64,000 bases of DNA from NCBI RefSeq assembly GCF_026625865.1, contig NZ_CP113067.1:3348001-3412000 (forward strand), in the 5' to 3' direction. The number at the start of each line of letters is the position of its first letter. Position 1 is the first letter of the stretch. Position numbers and translations under genes: made by a program. This document shows, in pieces, positions 7,365-15,265 of the stretch. The stretch is from Microbacterium sp. SL75 (GTDB taxonomy: Bacteria; Actinomycetota; Actinomycetes; Actinomycetales; Microbacteriaceae). The notes under the pieces were generated by a model, which worked only from the letters and a program-made list of their open reading frames with translations, made no database searches and was not told the DNA's origin.

Positions 7365-8966
7365 TCAGCGCAGCAGCATCGCCCGCCCAGGCTCGCGAAG
7401 CACTCCGGCGACGTCGGTGAGGAAGCGCGCGGCCTCGGCCCCGTCGACCAGCCGGTGGTCGAACGAGAGGCTGAGGGTGAGCACATCGCGCAGCGCGATC
7501 TCGCCGTGGTGCTCCCAGGGGGTGCGCCGCAGGGCGCCGACGGCGAGGATTGCGGCCTCGCCCGGGTTGAGGATCGGGGTTCCGGCATCCACTCCGAACA
7601 CACCCACGTTGGTGATCGAGAAGGTTCCGCCGGTCATCGCGGCGGGGGCGGTGCGCCCGGCGCGGGCGGTGGCAGCGAGTTCGGCGATCGTGTCGGCCAG
7701 GTCGACGAGGTCGAGACGGTCCGCGTCGGCGATCACCGGAACCACCAGTCCCCGGTCGGTCGCGGCGGCGATCCCCAGGTTCACGTAGTGGTGCTCGACG
7801 ATCTCTCCGGCCGCCCCGTCCCACTTCGCATTCAGTGCGGGAGTCCGCCCGAGAGCGAGGCACACCGCCTTCGCCACGATCGCGAGCAGCCCGATTCTGT
7901 GCCCGTCCAGTGCACGGTCGGTTTTGAGGGATGCCAGCAGCTCGGTCGTCGCGGTCGCATCCAGCGTGAGGAAGGTCGTCGCGTGCGGGGCGGTGAACGC
8001 GCTCTGCACCATCGCCGCCGCCGTGTGTTTGCGCACCCCGCGGATCGGCGTGCGCGTGACCCGGTCTCCCGGCGAGGGGGGAACGCTCGCGTGAGGCACC
8101 GCGGCATCCGGCGGCGACACCGCGGCACGGGCGAGGTACTCCTCGACGTGCGCTCGTGTGACCATCTCGCCCGGATGCGCAGCCGCGACGAGCACCAGGT
8201 CGACCCCGTGGTCCTTCGCGAACTTGCGCACCGGAGGCGTGGACCGCGGACGCTCGACCGGGAGGTCGATCGGACCCGTCCGCACGATGTCGTGCGGGGC
8301 CGCCTCGCGCACGGCGTGGTCGGTGTCGAGCGTGACGGTTCCGGCCCCGCGGGCGCGGCGGCGCGGGCGGGTGCCCGAGCTCGGCGCGGCGCCGTAGCCG
8401 ACGAGGTTGGGCGTCGCCCGTTCTCCCTCTCCCGCACTCGGAGCCGTCGTGCGGATGTCGGCGGCGACACGCCGTTCGGCAGGGTCCGAAAGCGGCGTGT
8501 CGCCGCCCGACTCCGCAGGACGGTCGGCCGATCCACCCGCGGACCGCGACGAACCCGTCGTCTGACCCTCGGTCCGTGCCGCGACACCCTGCCCCGCGGT
8601 AGCCTGCCCCGCAGGCACCTGTCCCGCGACGGCCTGCCCCGCGGGCGCCTGCCCCGCGGGCATCTGCCCCGCGACAGCCTGGCCCGCGACCGCCTGCCCC
8701 GCGGGCGCCGAGGTGCCGGCATCCGCCCCCTCGACGGCGAACGACACGAGGGGCGAACCGACCTCGACCGTGTCTCCGGCCGCGGCGTGCAGACCCTGCA
8801 CGGTGCCCGCGTAGGGCGAGGGGATCTCGACGATGGCCTTGGCCGTCTCGACCTCGGCGATGGTCTGGTTGAGGGCGACGGTGTCGCCCTCCGACACGTG
8901 CCACTGCACGATCTCGGCTTCGGGAAGACCCTCGCCGAGATCGGGGAGGCGGAACTCCGCGATCAT
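7365..8966 (-). CDS. bkdC: branched-chain 2-oxoacid dehydrogenase E2 (dihydrolipoyl acyltransferase)
   Basis: 533 residues from the ATG at 8966 (MIAEFRLPDLGEGLPEAE). Lipoyl domain residues 1-80 with the lipoylated Lys43 in EVETAKAIVE; a long linker of AGQxP-type pentapeptide repeats (~85-130); an E3/E1-binding domain (TPPVRKFAKDHGVDL, ~285-320); and the acyltransferase domain ending in the catalytic FDHRLVDG (His504, Asp508). It transfers the branched acyl group from lipoamide to CoA. ATGA overlap with the E1beta stop. Downstream, 7131-7364 holds two 56-bp repeats. Confidence 0.95.
   Translation of the reverse strand: MIAEFRLPDLGEGLPEAEIVQWHVSEGDTVALNQTIAEVETAKAIVEIPSPYAGTVQGLHAAAGDTVEVGSPLVSFAVEGADAGTSAPAGQAVAGQAVAGQMPAGQAPAGQAVAGQVPAGQATAGQGVAARTEGQTTGSSRSAGGSADRPAESGGDTPLSDPAERRVAADIRTTAPSAGEGERATPNLVGYGAAPSSGTRPRRRARGAGTVTLDTDHAVREAAPHDIVRTGPIDLPVERPRSTPPVRKFAKDHGVDLVLVAAAHPGEMVTRAHVEEYLARAAVSPPDAAVPHASVPPSPGDRVTRTPIRGVRKHTAAAMVQSAFTAPHATTFLTLDATATTELLASLKTDRALDGHRIGLLAIVAKAVCLALGRTPALNAKWDGAAGEIVEHHYVNLGIAAATDRGLVVPVIADADRLDLVDLADTIAELAATARAGRTAPAAMTGGTFSITNVGVFGVDAGTPILNPGEAAILAVGALRRTPWEHHGEIALRDVLTLSLSFDHRLVDGAEAARFLTDVAGVLREPGRAMLLR
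8590..8705 (-). repeat. 15-bp tandem repeat encoding AGQ-linker of E2
   Basis: About eight imperfect 15-bp units (consensus CCTGCCCCGCGGGCG on the plus strand) encode pentapeptides such as AGQAV, AGQMP, AGQAP and AGQVP. Flexible Ala/Pro-rich linkers are normal in E2 proteins, but the regular repeat suggests recent copy-number expansion. Confidence 0.85.
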
Positions 8967-9991
8967 CGAACTCCCCCTCCGCTCGTCTCGACGGCGCTCT
9001 CGTGCGACCCGCGCTCCCGCACCCGGTCGACCGCGTGCAGGATCCGATCCAGATCCGGCACGTGGTGCTTCTCGAGCTTCGAGGGCGGATACGGGATGTC
9101 GTGCCCGGTCACACGCTGCGGCGGCGCCTCGAGGTAGTGGAAGCACTGCTCGGTGATGCTCGCGACGAGCTCGGCCCCCACCCCCGCCTCGCGGGCCGCC
9201 TCATGGGTGACCACGACCCGACCGGTTTTGCGGACGGATGCCGCGACCGTGTTCATGTCGATCGGCGAGAGCGAGCGCAGGTCGATGACCTCGAGCGAGA
9301 TCCCCTCGTCCTCCGCGGCGAGCGCGGCGTCGAGAGCCGTGCGCACCTGGGCGCCGTAGGTGACGATCGTCGCGTCGGTGCCCTCGCGGGCGACGCGGGC
9401 GAGGTGCATCGGCGGAGCGTCGGCGAGGTCGACATCCAGATCGACCTCGCCCTTGGAGTGATACAGACGCTTGGGCTCGAAGAAGATGACCGGGTCGTCA
9501 GAGGCGATCGCCTGCCGCAGCATGACGTACGCGTCCTGCGGGTTCGACGCCGCGACCACGCGCAGCCCGGCGGTGTGCACGAAGTACGCCTCGGGCGACT
9601 CGGAGTGATGCTCGGCTGCTCCCACTCCCCCGGCCCACGGGATGCGGATCACCAGCGGCATCCGGATCCGCCCGTTGCTGCGGTAGTGGAGCTTGGCGAC
9701 CTGGCAGACGATCTGATCGAACGCCGGGTAGACGAAGCCGTCGAACTGGATCTCGACGACGGGGCGGTAGCCGCGCAGGGCGAGGCCGACCGCGGTCCCG
9801 ACGATCCCGGCTTCGGCGAGCGGGGTGTCGACCACGCGGTGCGCGCCGAAACGCTGCTGCAGGCCGTCGGTCACGCGGAAGACGCCGCCGAGCTTGCCGA
9901 TGTCCTCGCCCATGAGCAGGACTTTCTCATCGCCGTCCAGAGCGCGGGACAGGCCCGCGTTTATCGCGGAACCGAGGGTGAGGGAAGTCAT
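8963..9991 (-). CDS. bkdB: branched-chain 2-oxoacid dehydrogenase E1 beta subunit
   Basis: 342 residues from the ATG at 9991 (MTSLTLGSAI), preceded by GGAGG eight bases upstream. Transketolase-type pyrimidine-binding domain with LLMGEDIGKLGGVFRVTDGL, the conserved DTPLAEAGIVGTAVGLAL and a C-terminal transketolase domain (TYGAQVRTAL, VTHEAAREAGVGAELV). Forms the alpha2beta2 thiamine-diphosphate decarboxylase with the E1alpha encoded 49 bp upstream. The family covers pyruvate and branched-chain enzymes; branched-chain specificity is inferred from the adjacent leucine pathway and the order matching pdhA-pdhB-pdhC (bkdABC) of M. tuberculosis. Confidence 0.94.
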   Translation of the reverse strand: MTSLTLGSAINAGLSRALDGDEKVLLMGEDIGKLGGVFRVTDGLQQRFGAHRVVDTPLAEAGIVGTAVGLALRGYRPVVEIQFDGFVYPAFDQIVCQVAKLHYRSNGRIRMPLVIRIPWAGGVGAAEHHSESPEAYFVHTAGLRVVAASNPQDAYVMLRQAIASDDPVIFFEPKRLYHSKGEVDLDVDLADAPPMHLARVAREGTDATIVTYGAQVRTALDAALAAEDEGISLEVIDLRSLSPIDMNTVAASVRKTGRVVVTHEAAREAGVGAELVASITEQCFHYLEAPPQRVTGHDIPYPPSKLEKHHVPDLDRILHAVDRVRERGSHESAVETSGGGVR

Positions 9992-10040
9992 CGCGACGCC
10001 TCCGTGCTTCCTGTCGCCGTACCGGTCGTGGTGGACATCG

Positions 10041-11177
10041 TCATCGCGAACCCTCCCCTTCGAAGCCGGCCATGTACTCGACGTACTCCGCCCTCTGCCG
10101 CGCGAGCCCGGCGTGGGGTTCCGCATACACGTGGTCGAACATCGTCTCGGGTGCGCGCGTCGTCGCCCCGATGCACGCCGCGCGCACCTCGGCGGCGAGC
10201 GCGTCGGCGGCACGGGCGACCTCGGCCATGCCGGAATCGTCCAGCATCCCCTCGGCGCGCAGGTACGCCTCGAGCCGCGCGATGGGGTCGCGCTGCGCCC
10301 ACTCCTCGACCTCGGCGGCATCGCGGTAGCGGGTGGGGTCGTCGCTCGTGGTGTGGGGTCCCATGCGGTAGGTCACGGCCTCGATGAACGAGGGACCCTC
10401 ACCGCGTCGAGCGCGATCGAGGGCCCACCGCATCGCGGCGACGCAGGCGAGGGCGTCGTTGCCGTCGATCCGGAGGCTCGGGATGCCGAACCCCGGCGCC
10501 CGACCCGCGATGGGGTACTTCGCCTGGACGGTGACGGGTTCGCTGATCGCCCACTGATTGTTCGAGCAGACGAAGACGACGGGGGCGCGGAACGACGAGG
10601 CGAAGACCATCGCTTCGTTGACGTCGCCCTGGCTGGTCGCCCCGTCGCCGTAGTACGCGACCGCGACGTCGGAGGAGCCGTCGCGCTGGGCGCCCATCGC
10701 CCAGCCGGTGGCGTGCAGCGACTGCGCGCCGATGATGATCTGGGGAGGAGCGGCGTTGATCGACGTGTGGTCGTAGGCCGAGTGCTCCTCGCCGCGCCAC
10801 GCGAGCACGTAGTCGGCGGGCTTGGCGCCACGCCCGAGCAGCACGCCGTGCTCGCGATAGCTGGGGAAGACGAAGTCGCCGGGGGCGAGGGCGTGGGCCG
10901 TGCCCACCTGGGTGGCCTCCTGTCCGCGGCACGGAGCCCACAGCGCCAGCTGGCCCTGACGCTGCAGGGCGACGCCCTCGGCATCCAATCTGCGGGTGAG
11001 GACCATGTCGCGGTGCAGGGCGCGCAGCTCGTGAGGTGAGAGGTCGGCGACCCAGGGGTCGAGGGTGTCGTCGGCGATCCGGGAGCCGTCGGGCTCGAGA
11101 AGGCGGAGCACATCCTCGGGGGCGTCGTGATCGTCGGCGCTTCCCGCAGAAGAGCCTCGCGTCTGGGTGTACGTCAT
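10041..11177 (-). CDS. bkdA: branched-chain 2-oxoacid dehydrogenase E1 alpha subunit
   Basis: 378 residues from the ATG at 11177 (MTYTQTRGSS). An in-frame ATG two codons upstream (11183) directly abuts the GGAGGG ribosome-binding site, so 11177, with about six bases of spacing, is preferred. The thiamine-diphosphate motif runs from GDGATSQGDVNEA to NNQW, and the phosphorylation-loop-like segment YRMGPHTTSDDPTRYR follows. It decarboxylates 2-oxoisocaproate and related keto acids. First gene of the operon; the promoter lies in 11178-11350, shared with the divergent Lrp/AsnC regulator. Confidence 0.94.
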   Translation of the reverse strand: MTYTQTRGSSAGSADDHDAPEDVLRLLEPDGSRIADDTLDPWVADLSPHELRALHRDMVLTRRLDAEGVALQRQGQLALWAPCRGQEATQVGTAHALAPGDFVFPSYREHGVLLGRGAKPADYVLAWRGEEHSAYDHTSINAAPPQIIIGAQSLHATGWAMGAQRDGSSDVAVAYYGDGATSQGDVNEAMVFASSFRAPVVFVCSNNQWAISEPVTVQAKYPIAGRAPGFGIPSLRIDGNDALACVAAMRWALDRARRGEGPSFIEAVTYRMGPHTTSDDPTRYRDAAEVEEWAQRDPIARLEAYLRAEGMLDDSGMAEVARAADALAAEVRAACIGATTRAPETMFDHVYAEPHAGLARQRAEYVEYMAGFEGEGSR

Positions 11178-11295
11178 CGTCATCCCTCCGTGCTGCCCGG
11201 GCTCCTCGTGAGAGCGGGGGCGTATGGATGCCGGCAGCACCGCCGACGAGGCCGACCGTACGCGCGGAACGCACCCCGCTCAAGACCTCGCCGTC

Positions 11296-11342
11296 ACATT
11301 GAGCATCGTGCCCACCGCGAACGACCCTCGCGCTGCTAATGT
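11296..11342. promoter_or_regulatory. near-palindromic pair between bkdA and the Lrp gene
   Basis: ACATTGAGCA (11296-11305) and TGCTAATGT (11334-11342) are inverted with one base missing, separated by 28 bp. The right arm contains a TAATGT that could be a -10 element for the Lrp/AsnC gene (ATG at 11351). Lrp-family proteins often bind spaced, imperfect palindromes. Weak evidence. Confidence 0.35.
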
Positions 11343-11350
11343 TTCGCACC

Positions 11351-11824
11351 ATGAGCAAGCTCGACGCGGTCGACCTCGACCTCCTCCGCGCCCTGTCCGC
11401 CGATCCGCGCGCCACCGTCGTCGCCCTCGCCGAGAAACTCGGACTCTCCCGCAACACCGTCCAGGCGCGCATGAGCCGCCTGGAACGCGGGGGCGTCTTC
11501 CTCTCGTACGAACGCACGCTGTCGGCGGAAGCCCTCGGCTTCCCGATCGAGGCGTTCCTGCAGGTGACCGTCCGTCAGGCCGAGCTGCCGGTGATCCGCG
11601 CCGAGCTCGCCAAGGTTCCCGAGGTCCTGCAGGCGCACGGGCTCAGCGGGCAGGTCGATCTGCTCGTGCGGGTCGCGTGCCGCGACACCCAGCACCTGTT
11701 CGACACCGACGCCCGCATCCTCGCGATCGAGGGCGTCGAGCGCACCGAGACGTCTCTCGTCATGGGCGAGGTCATCGGCTACCGCGTGGGCCCGTTGATG
11801 CAGCTGGCGCGCGACGAGATCTAG
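11351..11824 (+). CDS. Lrp/AsnC-family regulator of the bkd operon
   Basis: 157 residues from the ATG at 11351 (MSKLDAVDLDLLRALSADPR). N-terminal winged-helix HTH (TVVALAEKLGLSRNTVQARMSRLE, written here as two adjoining parts TVVALAEKLGLS and RNTVQARMSRLE) and a C-terminal RAM/ligand-binding ferredoxin-like domain with HGLSGQVDLLVRVACRDT. Divergent to bkdABC, as BkdR regulators are; it probably responds to branched-chain amino acids or their keto acids. Ligand and direction of control inferred. Confidence 0.9.
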   Translation: MSKLDAVDLDLLRALSADPRATVVALAEKLGLSRNTVQARMSRLERGGVFLSYERTLSAEALGFPIEAFLQVTVRQAELPVIRAELAKVPEVLQAHGLSGQVDLLVRVACRDTQHLFDTDARILAIEGVERTETSLVMGEVIGYRVGPLMQLARDEI

Positions 11825-11870
11825 CGTCGGCGCCGGGGGTCGCCGATCTCACGGCGCCGAAACCCTCCGT

Positions 11871-12863
11871 CTACGGCGCCGGGATCACCGGAATGCTCGC
11901 CGTCTCGGTCTTCTGCTCGGTCGGGCTCCCGGCATCCATCCGCACGAGAACCACGCCCACGAGGATCAGCGCTCCGCCCGCGAACTGGACCGGCGCCGGT
12001 GTCTCACCGAGCAGCAGCCACGCGAACCCCAGCGCGAACAGTACCTCGCTGAGCCCCACGAAAGAGGCCAGCCGCGCGCCGATGAGCGGCACCGCGATGA
12101 CCCCGAGCGCGTAACCGACGGTGGTCGCGACACCGCCCACCCACAGCAGAGGCAGGATGCCGGGAAGCTCGAGCCCCGCGAGCGACACGGTGATCGAGGG
12201 TGCCGCGAAGGGCAGCACTCCGGTGAGCACCAGCACCCCCATGAGCAGCGCCCCGGTGAGCAGGCCGCCGGCGGCGAGAGCCAGGGGCGGGAGGTCGTCG
12301 CCCGCGCGCCCGGCGATGACGAAGTACGCCGCCGCGCACACCGCGGCGCACAGCGCGAAGAGCGTGCCGAGCAGGTCGAACCGTGCACCGCTGATGTCGA
12401 CGACGAGCACGAGACCGGCCATCGCCACGACGGACCCGATCAGCACGGCCCTCGACGGCGAGCGGCGGGTGCGCACCCACACGGCGATGACGATGAGCAC
12501 CGGCGCGATGTACTGGATGAGCAGGGCGACGGCCACCGGCATCCGCTGCATCGCGGCGAAGTAGAACAGCTGGCATCCGGCGACGGCGGTCAGACCGAAC
12601 GACACGATCAGCAGCCCGTGGCGGCGCAGGAACCCGGGCTGCCGGAGTACCGCGCGAACGAGCGCGGGCGAGAGCAGCAGCGCCGCGAGCCCCATGCGCA
12701 CCAGGAGCACCGCTCCCAGCGACCAGCCGCCGTCGAGCAGGGGTTTGACGAACGGCCCGCTGGAGGAGAACGCCAAGGCCGAGGCCACGGCGATCGCGAG
12801 GCCGGTGACGGCGGTGGAGCCGCGGTGGGTGGGACGCGGGAGGGTCACGGAGGACGTGGTCAT
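11871..12863 (-). CDS. EamA/DMT-family transporter (10 TM)
   Basis: 330 residues with two tandem EamA repeats (~20-155 and ~165-310) forming about ten membrane helices, e.g. GLAIAVASALAFSSSGPFVK and LPLLWVGGVATTVGYALGVI. Drug/metabolite transporter superfamily proteins usually export small metabolites or amino acids; the substrate cannot be read from the sequence. The start is ATG 12863, ten bases from a perfect 12-bp inverted repeat shared with the divergent CGNR gene, which suggests that regulator controls it. Convergent with the Lrp gene. Confidence 0.9.
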   Translation of the reverse strand: MTTSSVTLPRPTHRGSTAVTGLAIAVASALAFSSSGPFVKPLLDGGWSLGAVLLVRMGLAALLLSPALVRAVLRQPGFLRRHGLLIVSFGLTAVAGCQLFYFAAMQRMPVAVALLIQYIAPVLIVIAVWVRTRRSPSRAVLIGSVVAMAGLVLVVDISGARFDLLGTLFALCAAVCAAAYFVIAGRAGDDLPPLALAAGGLLTGALLMGVLVLTGVLPFAAPSITVSLAGLELPGILPLLWVGGVATTVGYALGVIAVPLIGARLASFVGLSEVLFALGFAWLLLGETPAPVQFAGGALILVGVVLVRMDAGSPTEQKTETASIPVIPAP

Positions 12864-12872
12864 GCGGGCCTG

Positions 12873-12907
12873 CTGTCACGAGTGAAGGGGGTTTACACTC
12901 GTGACAG
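12873..12907. promoter_or_regulatory. perfect 12-bp inverted repeat, candidate CGNR/EamA operator
   Basis: CTGTCACGAGTG (12873-12884) and CACTCGTGACAG (12896-12907), spacer 11 bp including GTTTA. It occupies the 71-bp gap between the divergent EamA and CGNR starts, so a dimeric regulator bound here would sit on both promoters. Confidence 0.8.
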
Positions 12908-12934
12908 TACGGCCTCTACCTGTCAGGAGTCAAC

Positions 12935-13495
12935 GTGGTCTTCATCCGTGACACCGAACTCGTGCTGCGCGCCGCCGTCGAGCTCGTCAACACCCTGCCC
13001 CACACGGAGGTCAGCGGCGTCGACACCCTCGTCGACGCCTCCGACCTCGAGGCCTTCACCGGCCGCCACGGCTACACCGGCTCGCGCACGCGCGACGCCC
13101 GCGAGCTCGCCGATGTCCGCGGCATCCGGCCCCGCATCCTGGAGCTGTGGAGCGCGGATCGCGACGCGGCAGCCCCCCTCGTCAACGCGATGCTCGCCGA
13201 CGGGCGGGCGCTCCCCCAGCTCGTGCGTCACGACGGCCTCGACTGGCACATCCACGCGAGCGACCCGGCGGATCCGCTGGCCACGCGCATCCTCGTCGAG
13301 ACGGCGCTCGCCTTCGTCGACGTCATCCGCGCCGACGAGTACGACCGCGTGCGCGTGTGCGACGCCGACGACTGCAACGGCGTGTACGTCGACTTCTCCA
13401 AGAACGGATCGAAGCGGTACTGCGACGCGGGCAACTGCGGCAACCGCATGAACGTCAACGCCTACCGCAAGCGCAAGGCGCACGCGCCCTCCTGA
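12935..13495 (+). CDS. CGNR zinc-finger / ABATE-domain regulator
   Basis: 186 residues from GTG 12935 (MVFIRDTELV), with GGAG six bases before it. N-terminal ABATE-like domain (ELVNTLPHTEVSGVDTL, DASDLEAFTGRHGY) and a C-terminal CGNR zinc-finger: RVCDADDCNGVYVDFS, SKRYCDAGNCGNRMNVNAYR, with four Cys as zinc ligands and the diagnostic C-G-N-R. Proteins of this type are thought to be transcription regulators with an N-terminal ligand sensor. Divergent from the EamA exporter across a perfect inverted repeat, suggesting an effector-controlled efflux pair. Confidence 0.9.
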   Translation: MVFIRDTELVLRAAVELVNTLPHTEVSGVDTLVDASDLEAFTGRHGYTGSRTRDARELADVRGIRPRILELWSADRDAAAPLVNAMLADGRALPQLVRHDGLDWHIHASDPADPLATRILVETALAFVDVIRADEYDRVRVCDADDCNGVYVDFSKNGSKRYCDAGNCGNRMNVNAYRKRKAHAPS

Positions 13496-13509
13496 CCGGA
13501 CGCGGTCTC

Positions 13510-13538
13510 GCGCTCGGCCCGACTTCGGGGCCGAGCGC
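13510..13538. terminator. hairpin between CGNR gene and convergent hydrolase
   Basis: GCGCTCGGCCC (13510-13520) pairs perfectly with GGGCCGAGCGC (13528-13538). No clear T-run follows, so it may be a bidirectional, weakly intrinsic terminator. Confidence 0.55.
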
Positions 13539-13547
13539 TCCGCGCGA

Positions 13548-14420
13548 CTACTCCACGAACTCCCGGATCGCGGATGCCGCCGCCTCCGGCGTCTCGTAAT
13601 GGATCAGGTGCCCGACCTCGGGGATCTCCACGAGCCGCGCATCGGGGAACAGCGTCGCCAGGTGACGCTCGGCCTCGATCGGGGTGATGTCGTCCTTCTC
13701 GGCCGCGATGAGAAGCGTCGGCTGCGCGATGCGCGGGGCGAACTCGCGCACGTCGTGCGAGACGCTCGTAACGAAAGCCTCGTGCAGCACGTCGCGGTCG
13801 GCGAAGCGCGAGAAGTACTCGTCGTGCTGCTCGTGCACGAAACGGCGCAGGTCGGGGTCGCGCGTCTTGGCCATGGCGTTGCTCATCACGCGCACGATGA
13901 GGCCGTTGCGCAGCAGCGCGTCGCCGAGCACGCGCGGAAGCCTCGCCCCGGCCAGGTAGTAGAACACGGCGAGACGAGTCAGAATGCCTCGCGGCCCCTC
14001 GAGGGCTGGGGCCCCGATGGGGTTCACGAGAATGAGCTTCGGCGTCGACAACCCGCCCGCCACCGCCGCGGACGCCACGATCGAGCCGAACGAGTGGCCG
14101 AGCACGACGGCATCCGGAGCGACCTGCTCGACGAACGCCCGCAGCCACGCGGCGTAGGTGTCGAGATCGTGGGGGCGGCCGACGAACGGCGCGGTCTCAC
14201 CGAACCCGGGAAGGTCGGGAGAGATGACCCGGATGCCGGGAAGATGCGCCACCACCGGATCGAGCCCGTGGTGCTCACCGCGGAAGCCGTGCACCGCGAC
14301 GATCGTCGTCTCGGCGTCGTCGTCGCCGTACACCCAGTACGCCGTGGTCCCCCCGAGAACCCGCGCCTCGCGCCGCACGACGGGGATCTGAGCGAGGCGT
14401 TCGGCGTACGGGTTCGGCAT
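13548..14420 (-). CDS. alpha/beta-fold hydrolase
   Basis: 290 residues. Oxyanion region VHGFRGEHHG, nucleophile elbow LGHSFGS (Ser110), acid region after LLIAAEKDDITPIEAE and the catalytic His in EVGHLIHYE near the C-terminus. A complete Ser-Asp-His enzyme of the epoxide-hydrolase/lipase-like group; substrate unknown. A TANNNT -10 (TAGACT, 14432-14427 on the minus strand) ends six bases before the ATG at 14420, implying a leaderless transcript. Divergent to the exonuclease gene. Confidence 0.85.
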   Translation of the reverse strand: MPNPYAERLAQIPVVRREARVLGGTTAYWVYGDDDAETTIVAVHGFRGEHHGLDPVVAHLPGIRVISPDLPGFGETAPFVGRPHDLDTYAAWLRAFVEQVAPDAVVLGHSFGSIVASAAVAGGLSTPKLILVNPIGAPALEGPRGILTRLAVFYYLAGARLPRVLGDALLRNGLIVRVMSNAMAKTRDPDLRRFVHEQHDEYFSRFADRDVLHEAFVTSVSHDVREFAPRIAQPTLLIAAEKDDITPIEAERHLATLFPDARLVEIPEVGHLIHYETPEAAASAIREFVE

Positions 14421-14502
14421 GCGTCGAGTCTACGAGGGGGGACACACGACTCTGATCGAGCGCTCTTCGTCATCCACCCCGCTCTGCGCGCCTCGACGGT
14501 GA

Positions 14503-14524
14503 TGTCGGAGCTCCCCTCTACCGT
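14503..14524 (+). promoter_or_regulatory. TGTCGGAG-N8-TACCGT promoter of the exonuclease gene
   Basis: TGTCGGAG (14503-14510), eight bases, TACCGT (14519-14524), then six bases to the ATG at 14531. Spacing and sequence resemble the mycobacterial RecA-independent DNA-damage promoter (TTGTCRGTG-N8-TANNNT, PafBC-dependent), except GAG for GTG. Two more copies are at 16070 and 25315. Confidence 0.65.
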
Positions 14525-14530
14525 GAGCGC

Positions 14531-15265
14531 ATGACCACGTGGCAGGCCGAGCCGCTCCCCCTCTTCCAGACGCCCGAGTGGGCGCGCCTCGTCGGCGTGT
14601 TCGACCTCGAGACCACGGGGATCGATGTCGAGAACGATCGCATCGTCACCGCGCACGTGGGTGTACTCGACGCCGAAGGCAACGTCGTCGACGCGCGCGA
14701 CTGGCTCGCCGACCCCGGCGTCGAGATCCCGGCGGGAGCCGCGGCCATCCACGGCATCTCCACCGATCGCGCCCGCGCCGACGGCGCTCCGGCGCCGCGC
14801 GTGGTGGCCGAGGTCGTCGAGGCTCTCGGGTCGCTCTTCGCCGCCGGCATCCCGGTCGTCGCCTACAACGCGCCCTTCGACTTCTCGATGCTGAAGAACG
14901 AAGCCGTGCGTCACGGCGTGACTCCGATCGCCGCCCCCTCCCCCGTCATCGACCCTCTCGTGGTCGACAAGACCTTCGATCGGTACCGCCGCGGCAAGCG
15001 CACCCTCTCGGTCGTCGCCGAGCACTACCGTGTGCCGCTCGAATCCGCCCACGAGGCCTGCGCCGACGCGGTCGCTGCGGGGCGACTCGCCCTGGCGCTC
15101 GCCGAGAAGTTCGGCCCGTGGCTCCCCTCGACCCTCGACGAGCTCCATACCCGCCAGATCGCCTGGGCCCGCGCTCAAGCCGAGAGCCTCACGGAGTACT
15201 TCGTGAAGATCGGCCGGCTGGATGCCACCGCTCCCGCGATCGACGGGGCTTGGCCGATCCGCTGA
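14531..15265 (+). CDS. DEDDh 3'-5' exonuclease (DNA polymerase III epsilon-like)
   Basis: 244 residues. ExoI motif FDLETTG (Asp25, Glu27), ExoII YNAPFD (Asp117) and ExoIII HEACADA (His174, Asp179) give the complete DEDDh metal-binding set. The C-terminus continues with a helical region but no polymerase or BRCT domain, so this is a stand-alone proofreading/repair-type exonuclease, not the main DnaQ subunit for certain. Expressed from a DNA-damage-like promoter with the ATG at the predicted transcription start. Confidence 0.9.
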   Translation: MTTWQAEPLPLFQTPEWARLVGVFDLETTGIDVENDRIVTAHVGVLDAEGNVVDARDWLADPGVEIPAGAAAIHGISTDRARADGAPAPRVVAEVVEALGSLFAAGIPVVAYNAPFDFSMLKNEAVRHGVTPIAAPSPVIDPLVVDKTFDRYRRGKRTLSVVAEHYRVPLESAHEACADAVAAGRLALALAEKFGPWLPSTLDELHTRQIAWARAQAESLTEYFVKIGRLDATAPAIDGAWPIR

